Origin: Haliangium sp963772315
GTDB taxonomy: Bacteria; Myxococcota_A; Polyangia; Haliangiales; Haliangiaceae
Reading direction: 5' to 3'
DNA length: 64,000 nucleotides
Assembly (NCBI GenBank): GCA_963772315.1
Contig: CAVYWJ010000001.1
Coordinates: forward strand, 1,134,656-1,198,655
The position numbers and the translations under genes are program-made. This document shows positions 21,967 through 31,655 of the stretch, piece after piece. Numbering within the stretch: position 1 is the stretch's first letter; every line of letters starts with the position of its first letter. The notes under the pieces are model-generated. The model was given only the letters and a program-made list of their open reading frames with translations, had not been told where the DNA came from and searched no databases.

Positions 21967-23139
21967 ATGAGCATTCGCACCATCCTGTTCGCCAGCGTCC
22001 TGGCGTGCCTCGGAGCGGTCGTCGGCCAGGAGAGCGCCGCGCACGCTCAGCCAGTGATGCCGCCCCCGCCGGCTCCCACATACGTGCCCCCGGCCCAGCC
22101 CGCGCAAGGCTACCCGGCCCAGCCCACGCAAGGCTACCCGGCCCCGGCCCAGCCCCCGCAAGGCTACCCGGCCCAGCCTGCGCAGGGCTATCCGGCCCCG
22201 GCCCAGCCCGCGCAGAGCTATCCGGCCCCGGCCCAGCCCGCGCAGGGCTATCCGGCCCCGGCCCAGCCCCCGCAGGGCTATCCGGCCCCGGCCCCGGCCT
22301 ATCCGCCGCCGCAGCAGCAGCCTGCGCAGGGCTATCCGGCCCCGCAGCAGGAGCCTGCGCCGGCCTACCCGCCGCCGCAACAGCCCGCGCAGGGCTATCC
22401 GGCTCCGCAGCAGCCGCAGGGCTATCCGCCGCCGCAGCAGCCCGCGTCGGGCTATCCCCAGCCTGGCCAGGGCTATCCGCCGCCGCAGGGCTATCCGCCG
22501 CCGCAGCAGCCGCAGGGCTATCCGCCGCCGCAGCCGCCGCAGGGCTATCCGCCGCCGCAGCAGCCGCAGGGCTATCCGCCAGAGGGCGGCGCCCCGCCGC
22601 CGCCGCCGCCCCCCGAGGCCGAGGTCAAGACCGAGTCGGTCTTTGCCAATCCCCTGAGCAAGCTGCAGGTCGGCTTCCACCTGGGCATGGGCAGCCTCGA
22701 CACCGACAACCCCACCTATAGCTCGGATCTTACGTCGCTCGGCATCTTTGCCCGGTATCGCTTCAACCAGCGCTGGGAAGCCGAGCTGGCCGTGGCCTCG
22801 GAGAGCGGCACGGTCACTGCCAACAGCGCCGTGCGTGACTTCACGCCGATCACGGCCAGCGCCCTCTTCCACGTCGTCGACCTGCGCGGCGTCGATGTCT
22901 ATGGCCGCGCGGGCCTGGGGCGAGCCACCGAGGTCTACGCCAACCCCGCGTACTCGGCGCTCGAGGGCTCCACGACCCACTTCCACCTCGGCGCCGGCGC
23001 CTCGTACACCTTCCGGCGCAACATCTCGGCCGGCGTCGAGATGCGCTGGCAGCGGATCGCCCGCAGCGCCAGCGACGACCTCTCCGCGTTGAACGGCTCC
23101 GGCACGGCCTACAACGTCTTCGGCGCGTATCACTTCTAG
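21967..23139 (+). CDS. Outer-membrane beta-barrel protein with Pro/Gln/Tyr repeat domain
   Basis: A 390-residue protein. The signal peptide is MSIRTILFASVLACLGAVVGQESAAHA. About 180 residues of low-complexity repeats follow, built on PAQGYPAP and PPQGYPPPQQ units (residues about 40-215). The last ~170 residues look like a small OmpA/OmpW-type barrel: LSKLQVGFHLGMGSLDT, FARYRFNQRWEAELAVASESG, HFHLGAGASYTFRRNISAGVEMRWQRI and a terminal YNVFGAYHF ending in Phe, as expected for barrel assembly. GGAGAG precedes ATG 21967 by six bases; a TTG six bases upstream is less likely. The repeat part may extend into the periplasm or to the surface. Confidence 0.75.
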   Translation: MSIRTILFASVLACLGAVVGQESAAHAQPVMPPPPAPTYVPPAQPAQGYPAQPTQGYPAPAQPPQGYPAQPAQGYPAPAQPAQSYPAPAQPAQGYPAPAQPPQGYPAPAPAYPPPQQQPAQGYPAPQQEPAPAYPPPQQPAQGYPAPQQPQGYPPPQQPASGYPQPGQGYPPPQGYPPPQQPQGYPPPQPPQGYPPPQQPQGYPPEGGAPPPPPPPEAEVKTESVFANPLSKLQVGFHLGMGSLDTDNPTYSSDLTSLGIFARYRFNQRWEAELAVASESGTVTANSAVRDFTPITASALFHVVDLRGVDVYGRAGLGRATEVYANPAYSALEGSTTHFHLGAGASYTFRRNISAGVEMRWQRIARSASDDLSALNGSGTAYNVFGAYHF

Positions 23140-23238
23140 CCCGCCGTCCCGCGCCGCTGCGAGCGGCGACCTCGAACGTGCGAATGCGAGCCGCCGCGCG
23201 CCGTCCCGCGCGCCTCGCTTGACGAGCCCGCCCGGGCC

Positions 23239-23484
23239 ATGATCGCGACGATCACCTACTGCGCGCTGCTGGTCGTGCAGGCCCTCCACCTGCTGCATCA
23301 TCGACTGGCCCGGTGCCACATCAGCTTCGTCGAGGCGGCCTCGGCCGGCGTGCTCTGCGCGCCTCCGATGCTCCTGCCGATGGTCCCGACCTGGGCCTTC
23401 GTCGTGGTGCACGGGGCGCTGATCGCGGTGCAGATCGCCGGCAGCATCTGGATTGAAAAGCTCTCGCCCGACTGGCGGGACTGA
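23239..23484 (+). CDS. Small membrane protein, unknown
   Basis: An 81-residue frame with three hydrophobic stretches (TYCALLVVQALHLLHH, AASAGVLCAPPMLLPMVPTWAFVVVHG, ALIAVQIAGSIWIEKL) and a charged end DWRD. Composition is natural for a membrane protein, but no family is recognised and the ribosome site is weak. Confidence 0.45.
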   Translation: MIATITYCALLVVQALHLLHHRLARCHISFVEAASAGVLCAPPMLLPMVPTWAFVVVHGALIAVQIAGSIWIEKLSPDWRD

Positions 23485-23547
23485 GCCAGCGCGGGCCGCG
23501 TCCCGGCGCCGGCGCAGCTGGCCCTGTGAGAGGTGCGCCGCGGTCGC

Positions 23548-24348
23548 TCAATCCGCAATCGGTGGCGCCAGAATCGGCGCGAGCACCCGACGGACTGGCT
23601 CCAGTAGAACGTCGTAGTCGGGTCGCAGCGCATCGGCAGGATCCCCGGTGAGCTGCAGGAACACCAGGTCGTCGCCCAGTCGGCGCACCTGGTGAAACAC
23701 GCCGCTGGCCTCGAGCTCGTCCACGGACACCAGTTCGAGATGCCCGCGGCTCAGGAACAGACCCCACTCCGGCGCGGGCACCTCGCGATCGAGCTTGCGC
23801 ATGTCATAGCTCCTGCGCTCGGCGAGCCGCCGCAGGGTCAGCCCCGGCTGCAGGTGCACCAGCTTGTCCGGCTTGGTCGAGGTGCCGAAACCGACTCGCT
23901 GCGCAAGGCGAAAGTCGTTCTCCACCGAGACGCAGCCGGCAACCCCTTGCACTGCCACCGCGAGATCACAGAACGCGTCGATGCGCGCCCTGGCAAGCCC
24001 AGGGTCGTGGGGCACGATGATCTGAAGCTCCATGGGGGCAGGATAGGCGGCCCAAGATGCGGGCGTAAGGAAAAGCCCGGTGGGCAGGCGAGCCGCTGCG
24101 CTGAGCTCCCCTTGCCGCCCCGAGTCCATGTCAACGACATCGCACTTGGGATCGCAGAGATACATATGGATGGCCTCGGCCGAAGGCTTGGTGTGGCGCA
24201 TGCTCCGCCCCTGGCGAGTCTCGAGCGCCACCCGCGTCAGCGGCGCGAAGCAGGGGCGCGTCATGATCTCGGCCATGGCGCTGGAGACCGTGGCATCGCG
24301 GGCCGGGACCAGGACATGCTCCAGGCGCAAGAGCAGCGTCGGCTGCAT
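23548..24348 (-). CDS. Unknown protein coupled to upstream secreted protein (possible immunity-type)
   Basis: A 266-residue soluble-looking protein without signal peptide, transmembrane segment or recognised motif. It starts at the ATG for MQPTLLLRLEHVLVPARD, which shares one base with the stop of the upstream gene (TGATG), so translation is coupled. The C-terminal part (FHQVRRLGDDLVFLQLTGDPADALRPDYDVLLEPVRRVLAP) faintly resembles the end of DUF3396 'type VI immunity' proteins; this is a weak impression only. Paired with a secreted Cys-containing coiled-coil protein, it could act as its partner or antidote. That role is inference. Confidence 0.6.
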   Translation of the reverse strand: MQPTLLLRLEHVLVPARDATVSSAMAEIMTRPCFAPLTRVALETRQGRSMRHTKPSAEAIHMYLCDPKCDVVDMDSGRQGELSAAARLPTGLFLTPASWAAYPAPMELQIIVPHDPGLARARIDAFCDLAVAVQGVAGCVSVENDFRLAQRVGFGTSTKPDKLVHLQPGLTLRRLAERRSYDMRKLDREVPAPEWGLFLSRGHLELVSVDELEASGVFHQVRRLGDDLVFLQLTGDPADALRPDYDVLLEPVRRVLAPILAPPIAD

Positions 24349-25144
24349 CAGCAATCCTCTCGCCATCGGGGCGAGGTCGCGCGGAACTCGCCGTCCTGGT
24401 CGATGTCGGGGCAGAGCTTGTAGCAATCGATCCGGCTCTCGAACCGGGTGCATTTCGCGAAGTCGCCATCTTTTTTGACCAGTGCGTCGAAGGCATCTCC
24501 TTTCTCATTGAGCTCGGCGGCGTATCGATCCGCCTGTCCCTTGCGCTTGCGGATCGCCTTCGAGTTATCCGGCTTGAGCTCGATGACCTTGCAGCTCGAC
24601 GCCTTCAGGCAGTCCGCTTCGCCCGAGCCCATCCTGAAGGCTGACACGTCGCAGCAGGAGCTCGAGCTCTGCCGGCTCTTGTGGGCTGCCTGGCCCTCCC
24701 TGAGCATGAACGCGACCACGGGGTGATTCGCGCCGCGCAGGCCGCGGGTCATCTTGTCGATGCTGGCCCACCACTCGGTGACCTTGCCGCGGTGCTCCCT
24801 GGCCTTGCTGTGCCTGTCTTTCATGGAGCTGTCGGCCAGCACGGCATCGAGCTGCTCCAGCGCGTCGCCCTTGCTCTCTTCGAGATCCTCGTACTTGGCC
24901 TCGACCTTGTCGCGGACCCGCTGCGAGGCGTCCCTGGCGACCGACTGGCGCTCCTCCTCCTCGGCTCGCAGACTGCGGCCACGATCTTCCTGGTCTCGTC
25001 GGGCGTGAGGCTGCGGAGCTGCTCGTGCTCGCGCCGGAAGTCCTCGAACTTGCGCTCTGCCGCGCTCCAGTCGGCAGCTGCGAAGGCGAGCGCGGCTGCG
25101 CCGCACAAGGTCGCGACGATGGTGCAGGAACCGAACACCGACAT
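24348..25144 (-). pseudogene. Secreted helical Cys-containing protein, frameshifted
   Basis: About 265 residues across one break. The N-terminus is a signal peptide (SCTIVATLCGAAALAFAAADW). A charged coiled-coil follows (RKFEDFRREHEQLRSLTPDETRKIV, then EEEERQSVARDASQRVRDKVEAKYEDLEE). The C-terminal ~130 residues hold eight or more Cys (SSSCCDVS, ADCLKASSCKV, CTRFESRIDCYKLCPDIDQDGEF). The frame changes at about 24,961-24,970 in a ctcctcctcctcggctc run, consistent with one missing base. The stop overlaps the next gene's ATG by one base. Not a recognised family. Confidence 0.55.
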
Positions 25145-25385
25145 GGGGGAACCTTTGTTGCTTGGTGGTTGACCCGGATCTTATCCCCCGGCGTGAAGCA
25201 GAGCGCCAGCGCGCGCCCGGCGCCGTTCGCGGCGCGGGCCCGAAACCCGGACATTGCTGTCCGGATCGCGCTGCGTCCGAGCGCCAAGTGCCTGGAGTTG
25301 CACGGTCCTCGAGCTGGTCCCGGCGTTGCAATTCCTGCCGCCAGCAACGCCCGCTGCGGGCCTCGCTCACGCCAGGAGAACCAAC

Positions 25386-27089
<1,704 letters not shown>

Positions 27090-27158
27090 GGGCCGCCTGG
27101 CGGGGGCCTGGCGGTGCCATCTTGCGATGCAGCCGGCCGCGTGGTTTAACAGCAAGTC

Positions 27159-27992
27159 ATGCGGCGTTCGCGATTCCTGGCTCTCTCGTTCCTTCCTCTC
27201 GGCTTCGTCGCCTGGCTCGTGCTCGGCGCCGGCACCACGAGCTGCAACGACGGCCGCTGCGTCACCGGCCTCGACGCATGCGACATCACCTGCAGAGACC
27301 TGCAGAGCGATCCGGAGAACTGCGGCGGCTGCGGCCTGAGCTGCGGTGTGGGCGGCGTCTGTAGCAGCGGACTGTGTTGCGCCCAGGGACAGCTCAGCTG
27401 CAACGGCGTGTGCGTCAACCCCACCAATAACCCGGGCTTCTGCGGGGCCACGGGCGACTGCACGGGCACCGACGACACCAGCAGCCCGGGCGCCGAGTGC
27501 CGCGGCGATCAGGCGTGCGTGCAGGGCGCGTGCGGCTGCCCCGGCGGCGGCCTGGAGTGCAGCGGCGCCTGCGTGGATCCGCTGACCAACCCCGGCTTCT
27601 GCGGCGCCATGGACAACTGCATCGGTCTGAACGCCGGCGACCAGTGCCGCGCGGAGGAGCGCTGCGAGAATGGCGCGTGCGTGTGCGCGGACGGCCGCGT
27701 CGAGTGCAATGAGACCTGCATCGATCCGCTGACCGACTCCGACTTCTGCGGCGCCAGGGACGACTGCCAGGGCCTCAGCCGCGGCGTTGACTGCGGCGAC
27801 CAGCGCGCGTGCGAGGGCGGCGTGTGCGTGTGCGCGGGCGGCCTCGTCGAGTGCGAAGGCACGTGCATCGATCCGCAGACCAGCGCCACGTTCTGCGGGG
27901 CAACCGGCGACTGTCAGGACGCCAACCGCGGCCAGGAGTGCCTGTCCCCGCAAGAGTGCGTGGACGGGCTGTGCGCGCTCCCTCCGATCTGA
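27159..27992 (+). CDS. Cys-rich repeat protein, exported
   Basis: A 277-residue protein with an N-terminal hydrophobic export segment (LSFLPLGFVAWLVLGAGTTSC, lipoprotein-like Cys near 27). Four to five repeats of about 50 residues follow, each with six or more cysteines in the pattern CxGxCVDPLTNPGFCGAxxxCxxxxxGxxCxxxxxCxxGxCxC, plus an N-terminal CRDLQSDPENCGGCGLSC unit. This repeat type is common in secreted Haliangium and Myxococcus proteins. No enzyme motif; a structural or adhesive surface role is inference. It follows the VWA gene on the same strand after a 69-base gap. Confidence 0.75.
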   Translation: MRRSRFLALSFLPLGFVAWLVLGAGTTSCNDGRCVTGLDACDITCRDLQSDPENCGGCGLSCGVGGVCSSGLCCAQGQLSCNGVCVNPTNNPGFCGATGDCTGTDDTSSPGAECRGDQACVQGACGCPGGGLECSGACVDPLTNPGFCGAMDNCIGLNAGDQCRAEERCENGACVCADGRVECNETCIDPLTDSDFCGARDDCQGLSRGVDCGDQRACEGGVCVCAGGLVECEGTCIDPQTSATFCGATGDCQDANRGQECLSPQECVDGLCALPPI

Positions 27993-28053
27993 GTGTCCCG
28001 GCGGTCGGAGCCGCCACGATCGAGGCGGGCGGGCGAGGCGCGCGGGCGGGCGC

Positions 28054-28542
28054 TCAGCCCAGGTGGACCATGCAGGCGTCGGCGCCGCTCACCGACACCT
28101 CGCTGGCCTTCTCCTCGACATCGACCGACTTGACCACGCCGTCCTCGACCACCATCGAGAAGCGCTTGCTGCGCGTGCCCAGGCCCGCGCCGCGGCCGTC
28201 CATCTCCAGGCCGAGGGCCTTGGTGAGCTCGCCGTTGTGATCGGGGAGCATGGTGACCTTGCCCTGGGCGCCGTGCTGCTCGGCCCAGGCATTCATCACG
28301 AACGGATCGTTCACGGACAGACACACGATGGCGTCCACGCCCTTGGCCTTGATGTCGTCGACCTTGGATACGTAGCCGGGCAGGTGGGTCTTGGAGCACG
28401 TCGGCGTGAACGCGCCGGGTACGCCGAACACCACGACCTTCTTGCCCTGGAACAGCTCGTCTGTCTTGAGGTCCGCGAGACCGCTGGCGGTCATGTGCTT
28501 CACTGTCACCGAGGGAATCTTGTCACCGACTTTGACGCTCAT
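28054..28542 (-). CDS. Peroxiredoxin (Prx5/TSA-type)
   Basis: A 162-residue thioredoxin-fold peroxidase. The active-site block VVVFGVPGAFTPTCSKTHLPGY holds the peroxidatic Cys near residue 46 and is typical of Prx5 (hybrid type II) enzymes. FVMNAWAEQHGA and a Ser/Arg-containing RSKRFSMVVEDGVV segment complete the fold. A second Cys (DACMVHLG, near the end) could serve as resolving Cys. It reduces H2O2 or organic hydroperoxides, probably in the cytoplasm. An AGGAG lies ahead of ATG 28542. Divergent from the next gene with a 155-base gap. Confidence 0.92.
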   Translation of the reverse strand: MSVKVGDKIPSVTVKHMTASGLADLKTDELFQGKKVVVFGVPGAFTPTCSKTHLPGYVSKVDDIKAKGVDAIVCLSVNDPFVMNAWAEQHGAQGKVTMLPDHNGELTKALGLEMDGRGAGLGTRSKRFSMVVEDGVVKSVDVEEKASEVSVSGADACMVHLG

Positions 28543-28697
28543 GGAATTCACTCCTGAATCGTGAGAATGGAACGGAAACCTGCCGCGGCCCGAAGCCGCC
28601 GCGCGATGGGCGGAACCTAGCACATTTCCCGTCCCGTGGTACCCGGAGCCAGGCGCCGCGGAGCCATGGGCGCCGCGGTTCGCGGTAGAGTGCGATC

Positions 28698-30050
28698 ATG
28701 CGACCCGGCAAGCTCGTTGCCCTCTGTGCCCTGGCGCTCCTCGCCGCGCTGCCACGCGCCTCGGCCGCGCCTGCTGCTGCGCCGCCGCCTGCTGCTGCGC
28801 CGCCTGCTGCTGCGCCGCCTGCTGCTGCGCTGCCTGCCGTTACTGCGCCGCCTGCTGCTGCGCCGCCCGAGCCGGGTTATCTCGAGCGCGTCCTGCGCGG
28901 CCACCCCGAGCGCTTTCGCGTCGCGCTCGATCCTGCGCTCGCGGCCGGGCACCGCGTCCAGATCCTGGTCTCGTTCGTCGAGCGCGATGGCGGCGCGTTC
29001 GCGCTCGAGCGTCACGGCTTCCGCGTCGATGCCGAGTACTTCTATCCCGCCAGCGCGATCAAGCTCTGCGCTGCCGTGGCCGCGCTGCAGACCATGCGCG
29101 CGCTGATGGGTGCGGGCGGCCGGCAGGGCAGCCGGGCGCGGCGCGTCGATCTCGACACGCCGCTGGTGTTTCACCCGCTGTTCCCGGGCGAGCGGCGCGC
29201 CACCGACGACAGCAGCAACCTGGCCGGCGGCCGCATCACGCCCGGGCACCTGATCCGCCAGATGATCATCGTGTCGAGCAACGAGGCGTTCAACCGCCTG
29301 TACGAGCTCGCCGGCCACCGCCCGATCAACGAGATGATGTGGTCTGCGGGGCTGAGAGACACCTATTTCTTTCACCGGCTCTCGGTCCTGCGCGGCCCCG
29401 AGGAGCAGCGCAGGACGCCGCGGGTCGACTTCGATACCCGCGCCGGCGTGGTCACGATCCCGGCCCGGCAGAGCGATCTGGCGCTCGCGCCGCGCGCGCT
29501 GCCCGGGCTCGACGTGGGCGAGCGGTACATCGAGGGCCGGCGCGAGGTGGCCGCGCCCATGTCGTTCGCGCAGAAGAACCGCATGTCGCTGGTCGATCTG
29601 CAGAACCTCCTGATCATGGTCATGCGTCCGGAGATCCCGCTGGGGCTGCCCGGCTTCTCGCTGCACGAGGGCGATCGCGCCTTTCTCCAGCGCGCCCTGC
29701 GCGAGCCCCCGGGCGAGTCCAGGAATCCCGTGTTCCCGCCCGAGGAGCACGACATCCTGCGCTTCAAGCCCGTGATGGGCGGCCTCCTCCGCATCGCGCC
29801 GCCCGCGCGCTGGGCGGTGTGGAGCAAGGCCGGCACCGCGTACGGCTTCCGCATCGAGAATGCGTACGTGGTCGATCAGCAGCGCGAGCGCGCCATGTTC
29901 CTCACCGTGGCCATCTACGCCAACGCGGACGGCACCTTGAACGACGACCAGTACGAGTACGACACCGTGGCCAACCCGTTCATCCACGACCTCGCCGAGG
30001 CCGTGGTGCGCGATCGCTGGAAGCTGTCGTCCACGAACCGCTCGCGCTGA
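28698..30050 (+). CDS. Class A beta-lactamase-fold serine hydrolase, exported
   Basis: A 450-residue protein with a signal peptide (LVALCALALLAALPRASA). An Ala/Pro linker made of PPAAA units follows (residues about 25-60). The hydrolase domain shows SxxK as SAIK near 119, an SDN-like SSNEAFNRLYELAG near 194 and a KTG-like WSKAGTAYG near 374. This is the layout of beta-lactamase-related, DD-peptidase-like enzymes. The insert-rich middle and changed KTG make a true beta-lactamase uncertain; a cell-wall peptidase or esterase is equally possible. Periplasmic. Confidence 0.8.
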   Translation: MRPGKLVALCALALLAALPRASAAPAAAPPPAAAPPAAAPPAAALPAVTAPPAAAPPEPGYLERVLRGHPERFRVALDPALAAGHRVQILVSFVERDGGAFALERHGFRVDAEYFYPASAIKLCAAVAALQTMRALMGAGGRQGSRARRVDLDTPLVFHPLFPGERRATDDSSNLAGGRITPGHLIRQMIIVSSNEAFNRLYELAGHRPINEMMWSAGLRDTYFFHRLSVLRGPEEQRRTPRVDFDTRAGVVTIPARQSDLALAPRALPGLDVGERYIEGRREVAAPMSFAQKNRMSLVDLQNLLIMVMRPEIPLGLPGFSLHEGDRAFLQRALREPPGESRNPVFPPEEHDILRFKPVMGGLLRIAPPARWAVWSKAGTAYGFRIENAYVVDQQRERAMFLTVAIYANADGTLNDDQYEYDTVANPFIHDLAEAVVRDRWKLSSTNRSR

Positions 30051-30058
30051 CGCGCGGC

Positions 30059-31075
30059 TCACTTGTAGCTGACGACGATGCGCTGGGGCAGGGGCGCGAG
30101 GTCGTGCATCACGCTGCGCGCGAAGCCGGTCTCGGCGAAGATGCGCTCGTACTCGGCGAAGGTATAGGCATCGCCGCGGGCCGTGGTCGCCAGCATGGTC
30201 AGCGCAAAGACGGCTTGCGTGGGGGGCGAGACGCGATCGGGATCGGGGATCATCTCCAGCGTGATCATGCGCCCGCCCTCGGCCAGGCTGGCGTGGAACC
30301 GCCGCGCCAGCGTGCGGCAGGTCTCGAGATCGAAGTGATGGTAGAAGTTGGTCACCAGCACGACGTCGTAGCCGCTGCCGAGATCGACGTCGAAGGCGCT
30401 GCCGGGCCGCGTGCGCAGGCGATCGCTCACGCCGGCGCGGGCCGCGTTCTCCTTGGCCACCTCCAGCACCGCGGCCCAGTCCACGGCCGTGATGCGCGCC
30501 TGGGCAAAGCGCTGCGCCACGGTGACGCCGAAGATGCCGTGCCCGGCGGCGATGTCGAGCACCTCGCGCACCGGCGCGCCATCCGCGGCCAGGATGCTGG
30601 CGATGGCCTGCGCCGGTGCCGCCATCATCGGCGTCATGGCGCGCGCGAAGTCGACCCACACCGGGTGATCCGCGGCCATGGTGCCTTGATCGTCCAGGAT
30701 GGTGCCGCCGCGGCGCACCGCGCCGGGGAGCCCGCGGAAGGCGTCCCGGATGGTGTCAGAGGCGAGGAACTGCGTCACCGAGCCCATGTACGCCGGCGAC
30801 CTGGTGTCGAGGAACGCGGCCGCGAGCGGCGAGAGCGCGTACTGGTCATCCTGCTTGGACAGGAGGCCGTGGACCACCAGGAAGTCGCAGAGCATGCGCA
30901 GGCCGCGCGCGGGTACCTGTACGTGCGTGGCCAGCGCCTCGGCCGTGACCACACCGCTGCCGATGGCCGTGAACAGCTCGAGCTCCAGGGCGGTTCTCAA
31001 GGCGTCGGTTTGCTGGTAAGCGTTGAGCATGGCGAAGACGACGGACGGATCGGGAAAGGCGGGCGTTTGGGTCAT
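30059..31075 (-). CDS. SAM-dependent methyltransferase (class I, O-methyltransferase type)
   Basis: A 338-residue protein. The N-terminal winged-helix dimerisation domain (AMLNAYQQTDALRTALELELFTAIGSG ... RGLRMLCDFLVVHGLL) and the C-terminal Rossmann domain match the plant-type/CrtF-like O-methyltransferases (methyltransf_2). Motif I is VLDIAAGHGIFGV near residue 172, and VTNFYHHFDLETCRTLARRFHASLAEGGRMITLEM is the usual post-II region. Substrate unknown; there is no secondary-metabolite cluster around it. The start at MTQTPAFPDP is preferred over a longer frame. It converges on the beta-lactamase-like gene with only 8 bases between stops. Confidence 0.85.
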   Translation of the reverse strand: MTQTPAFPDPSVVFAMLNAYQQTDALRTALELELFTAIGSGVVTAEALATHVQVPARGLRMLCDFLVVHGLLSKQDDQYALSPLAAAFLDTRSPAYMGSVTQFLASDTIRDAFRGLPGAVRRGGTILDDQGTMAADHPVWVDFARAMTPMMAAPAQAIASILAADGAPVREVLDIAAGHGIFGVTVAQRFAQARITAVDWAAVLEVAKENAARAGVSDRLRTRPGSAFDVDLGSGYDVVLVTNFYHHFDLETCRTLARRFHASLAEGGRMITLEMIPDPDRVSPPTQAVFALTMLATTARGDAYTFAEYERIFAETGFARSVMHDLAPLPQRIVVSYK

Positions 31076-31225
31076 CCCCGCGAGTGTAGACGAGCCGGCG
31101 CGAGGATGATCCCGCCAAGCGCGGGGCCGGGCCGGGAATGTAGTCGCCGCGCTGCCTCCGAGGCCCAATCCAGAGTCTTCCCGACGTCCGCCCGCAACCC
31201 CCAGGCAATCCCCAGGCAAACAACG

Positions 31226-31633
31226 ATGCACCAGGCCACCGACGATCTCATCCGCCGCTACTACGCTGCCTTCAATGCCCAGGACATGGACGCGTTCCTG
31301 GCGCTCCTCTGCGAGGACGTCGTGCACGACATCAACCAGGGCGGCAGCGAGACCGGCAAGGACGCGTTTACCGCCTTCATGGTCCGCATGAACCGCTGCT
31401 ATCGCGAGCGCATCGCCGACCTCTGCATCCTCACCGAGCCGACCGGCACGCGCGCCGCCACGGAGCTCACGGTGCTGGGCACATACCTGGCCACGGACGA
31501 GGGCTTGCCCGAGGCCCGCGGCCAGACCTACCGCCTGCCCGGCGGCGCCTTCTTCACAATCCGCGACGGCCGGATCGCGCGCGTGACCAACTACTACAAC
31601 CTGCAGGACTGGCTGGCCCAGGTCCGAGCGTAG
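31226..31633 (+). CDS. SnoaL/ketosteroid isomerase-like protein
   Basis: A 135-residue NTF2-like domain: DDLIRRYYAAFNAQDMDAFLALLCEDVVHDINQG at the start and AFFTIRDGRIARVTNYYNLQDWL at the end are the hallmark strands and helices of SnoaL-like polyketide-cyclase/ketosteroid-isomerase-related proteins (TIGR02096-like). Such domains bind small hydrophobic ligands and some catalyse isomerisation. It is divergent from the methyltransferase with a 150-base gap. No specific reaction can be assigned. Confidence 0.85.
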   Translation: MHQATDDLIRRYYAAFNAQDMDAFLALLCEDVVHDINQGGSETGKDAFTAFMVRMNRCYRERIADLCILTEPTGTRAATELTVLGTYLATDEGLPEARGQTYRLPGGAFFTIRDGRIARVTNYYNLQDWLAQVRA

Positions 31634-31655
31634 CTTCTCAGCGCGCCGAGGCCGC

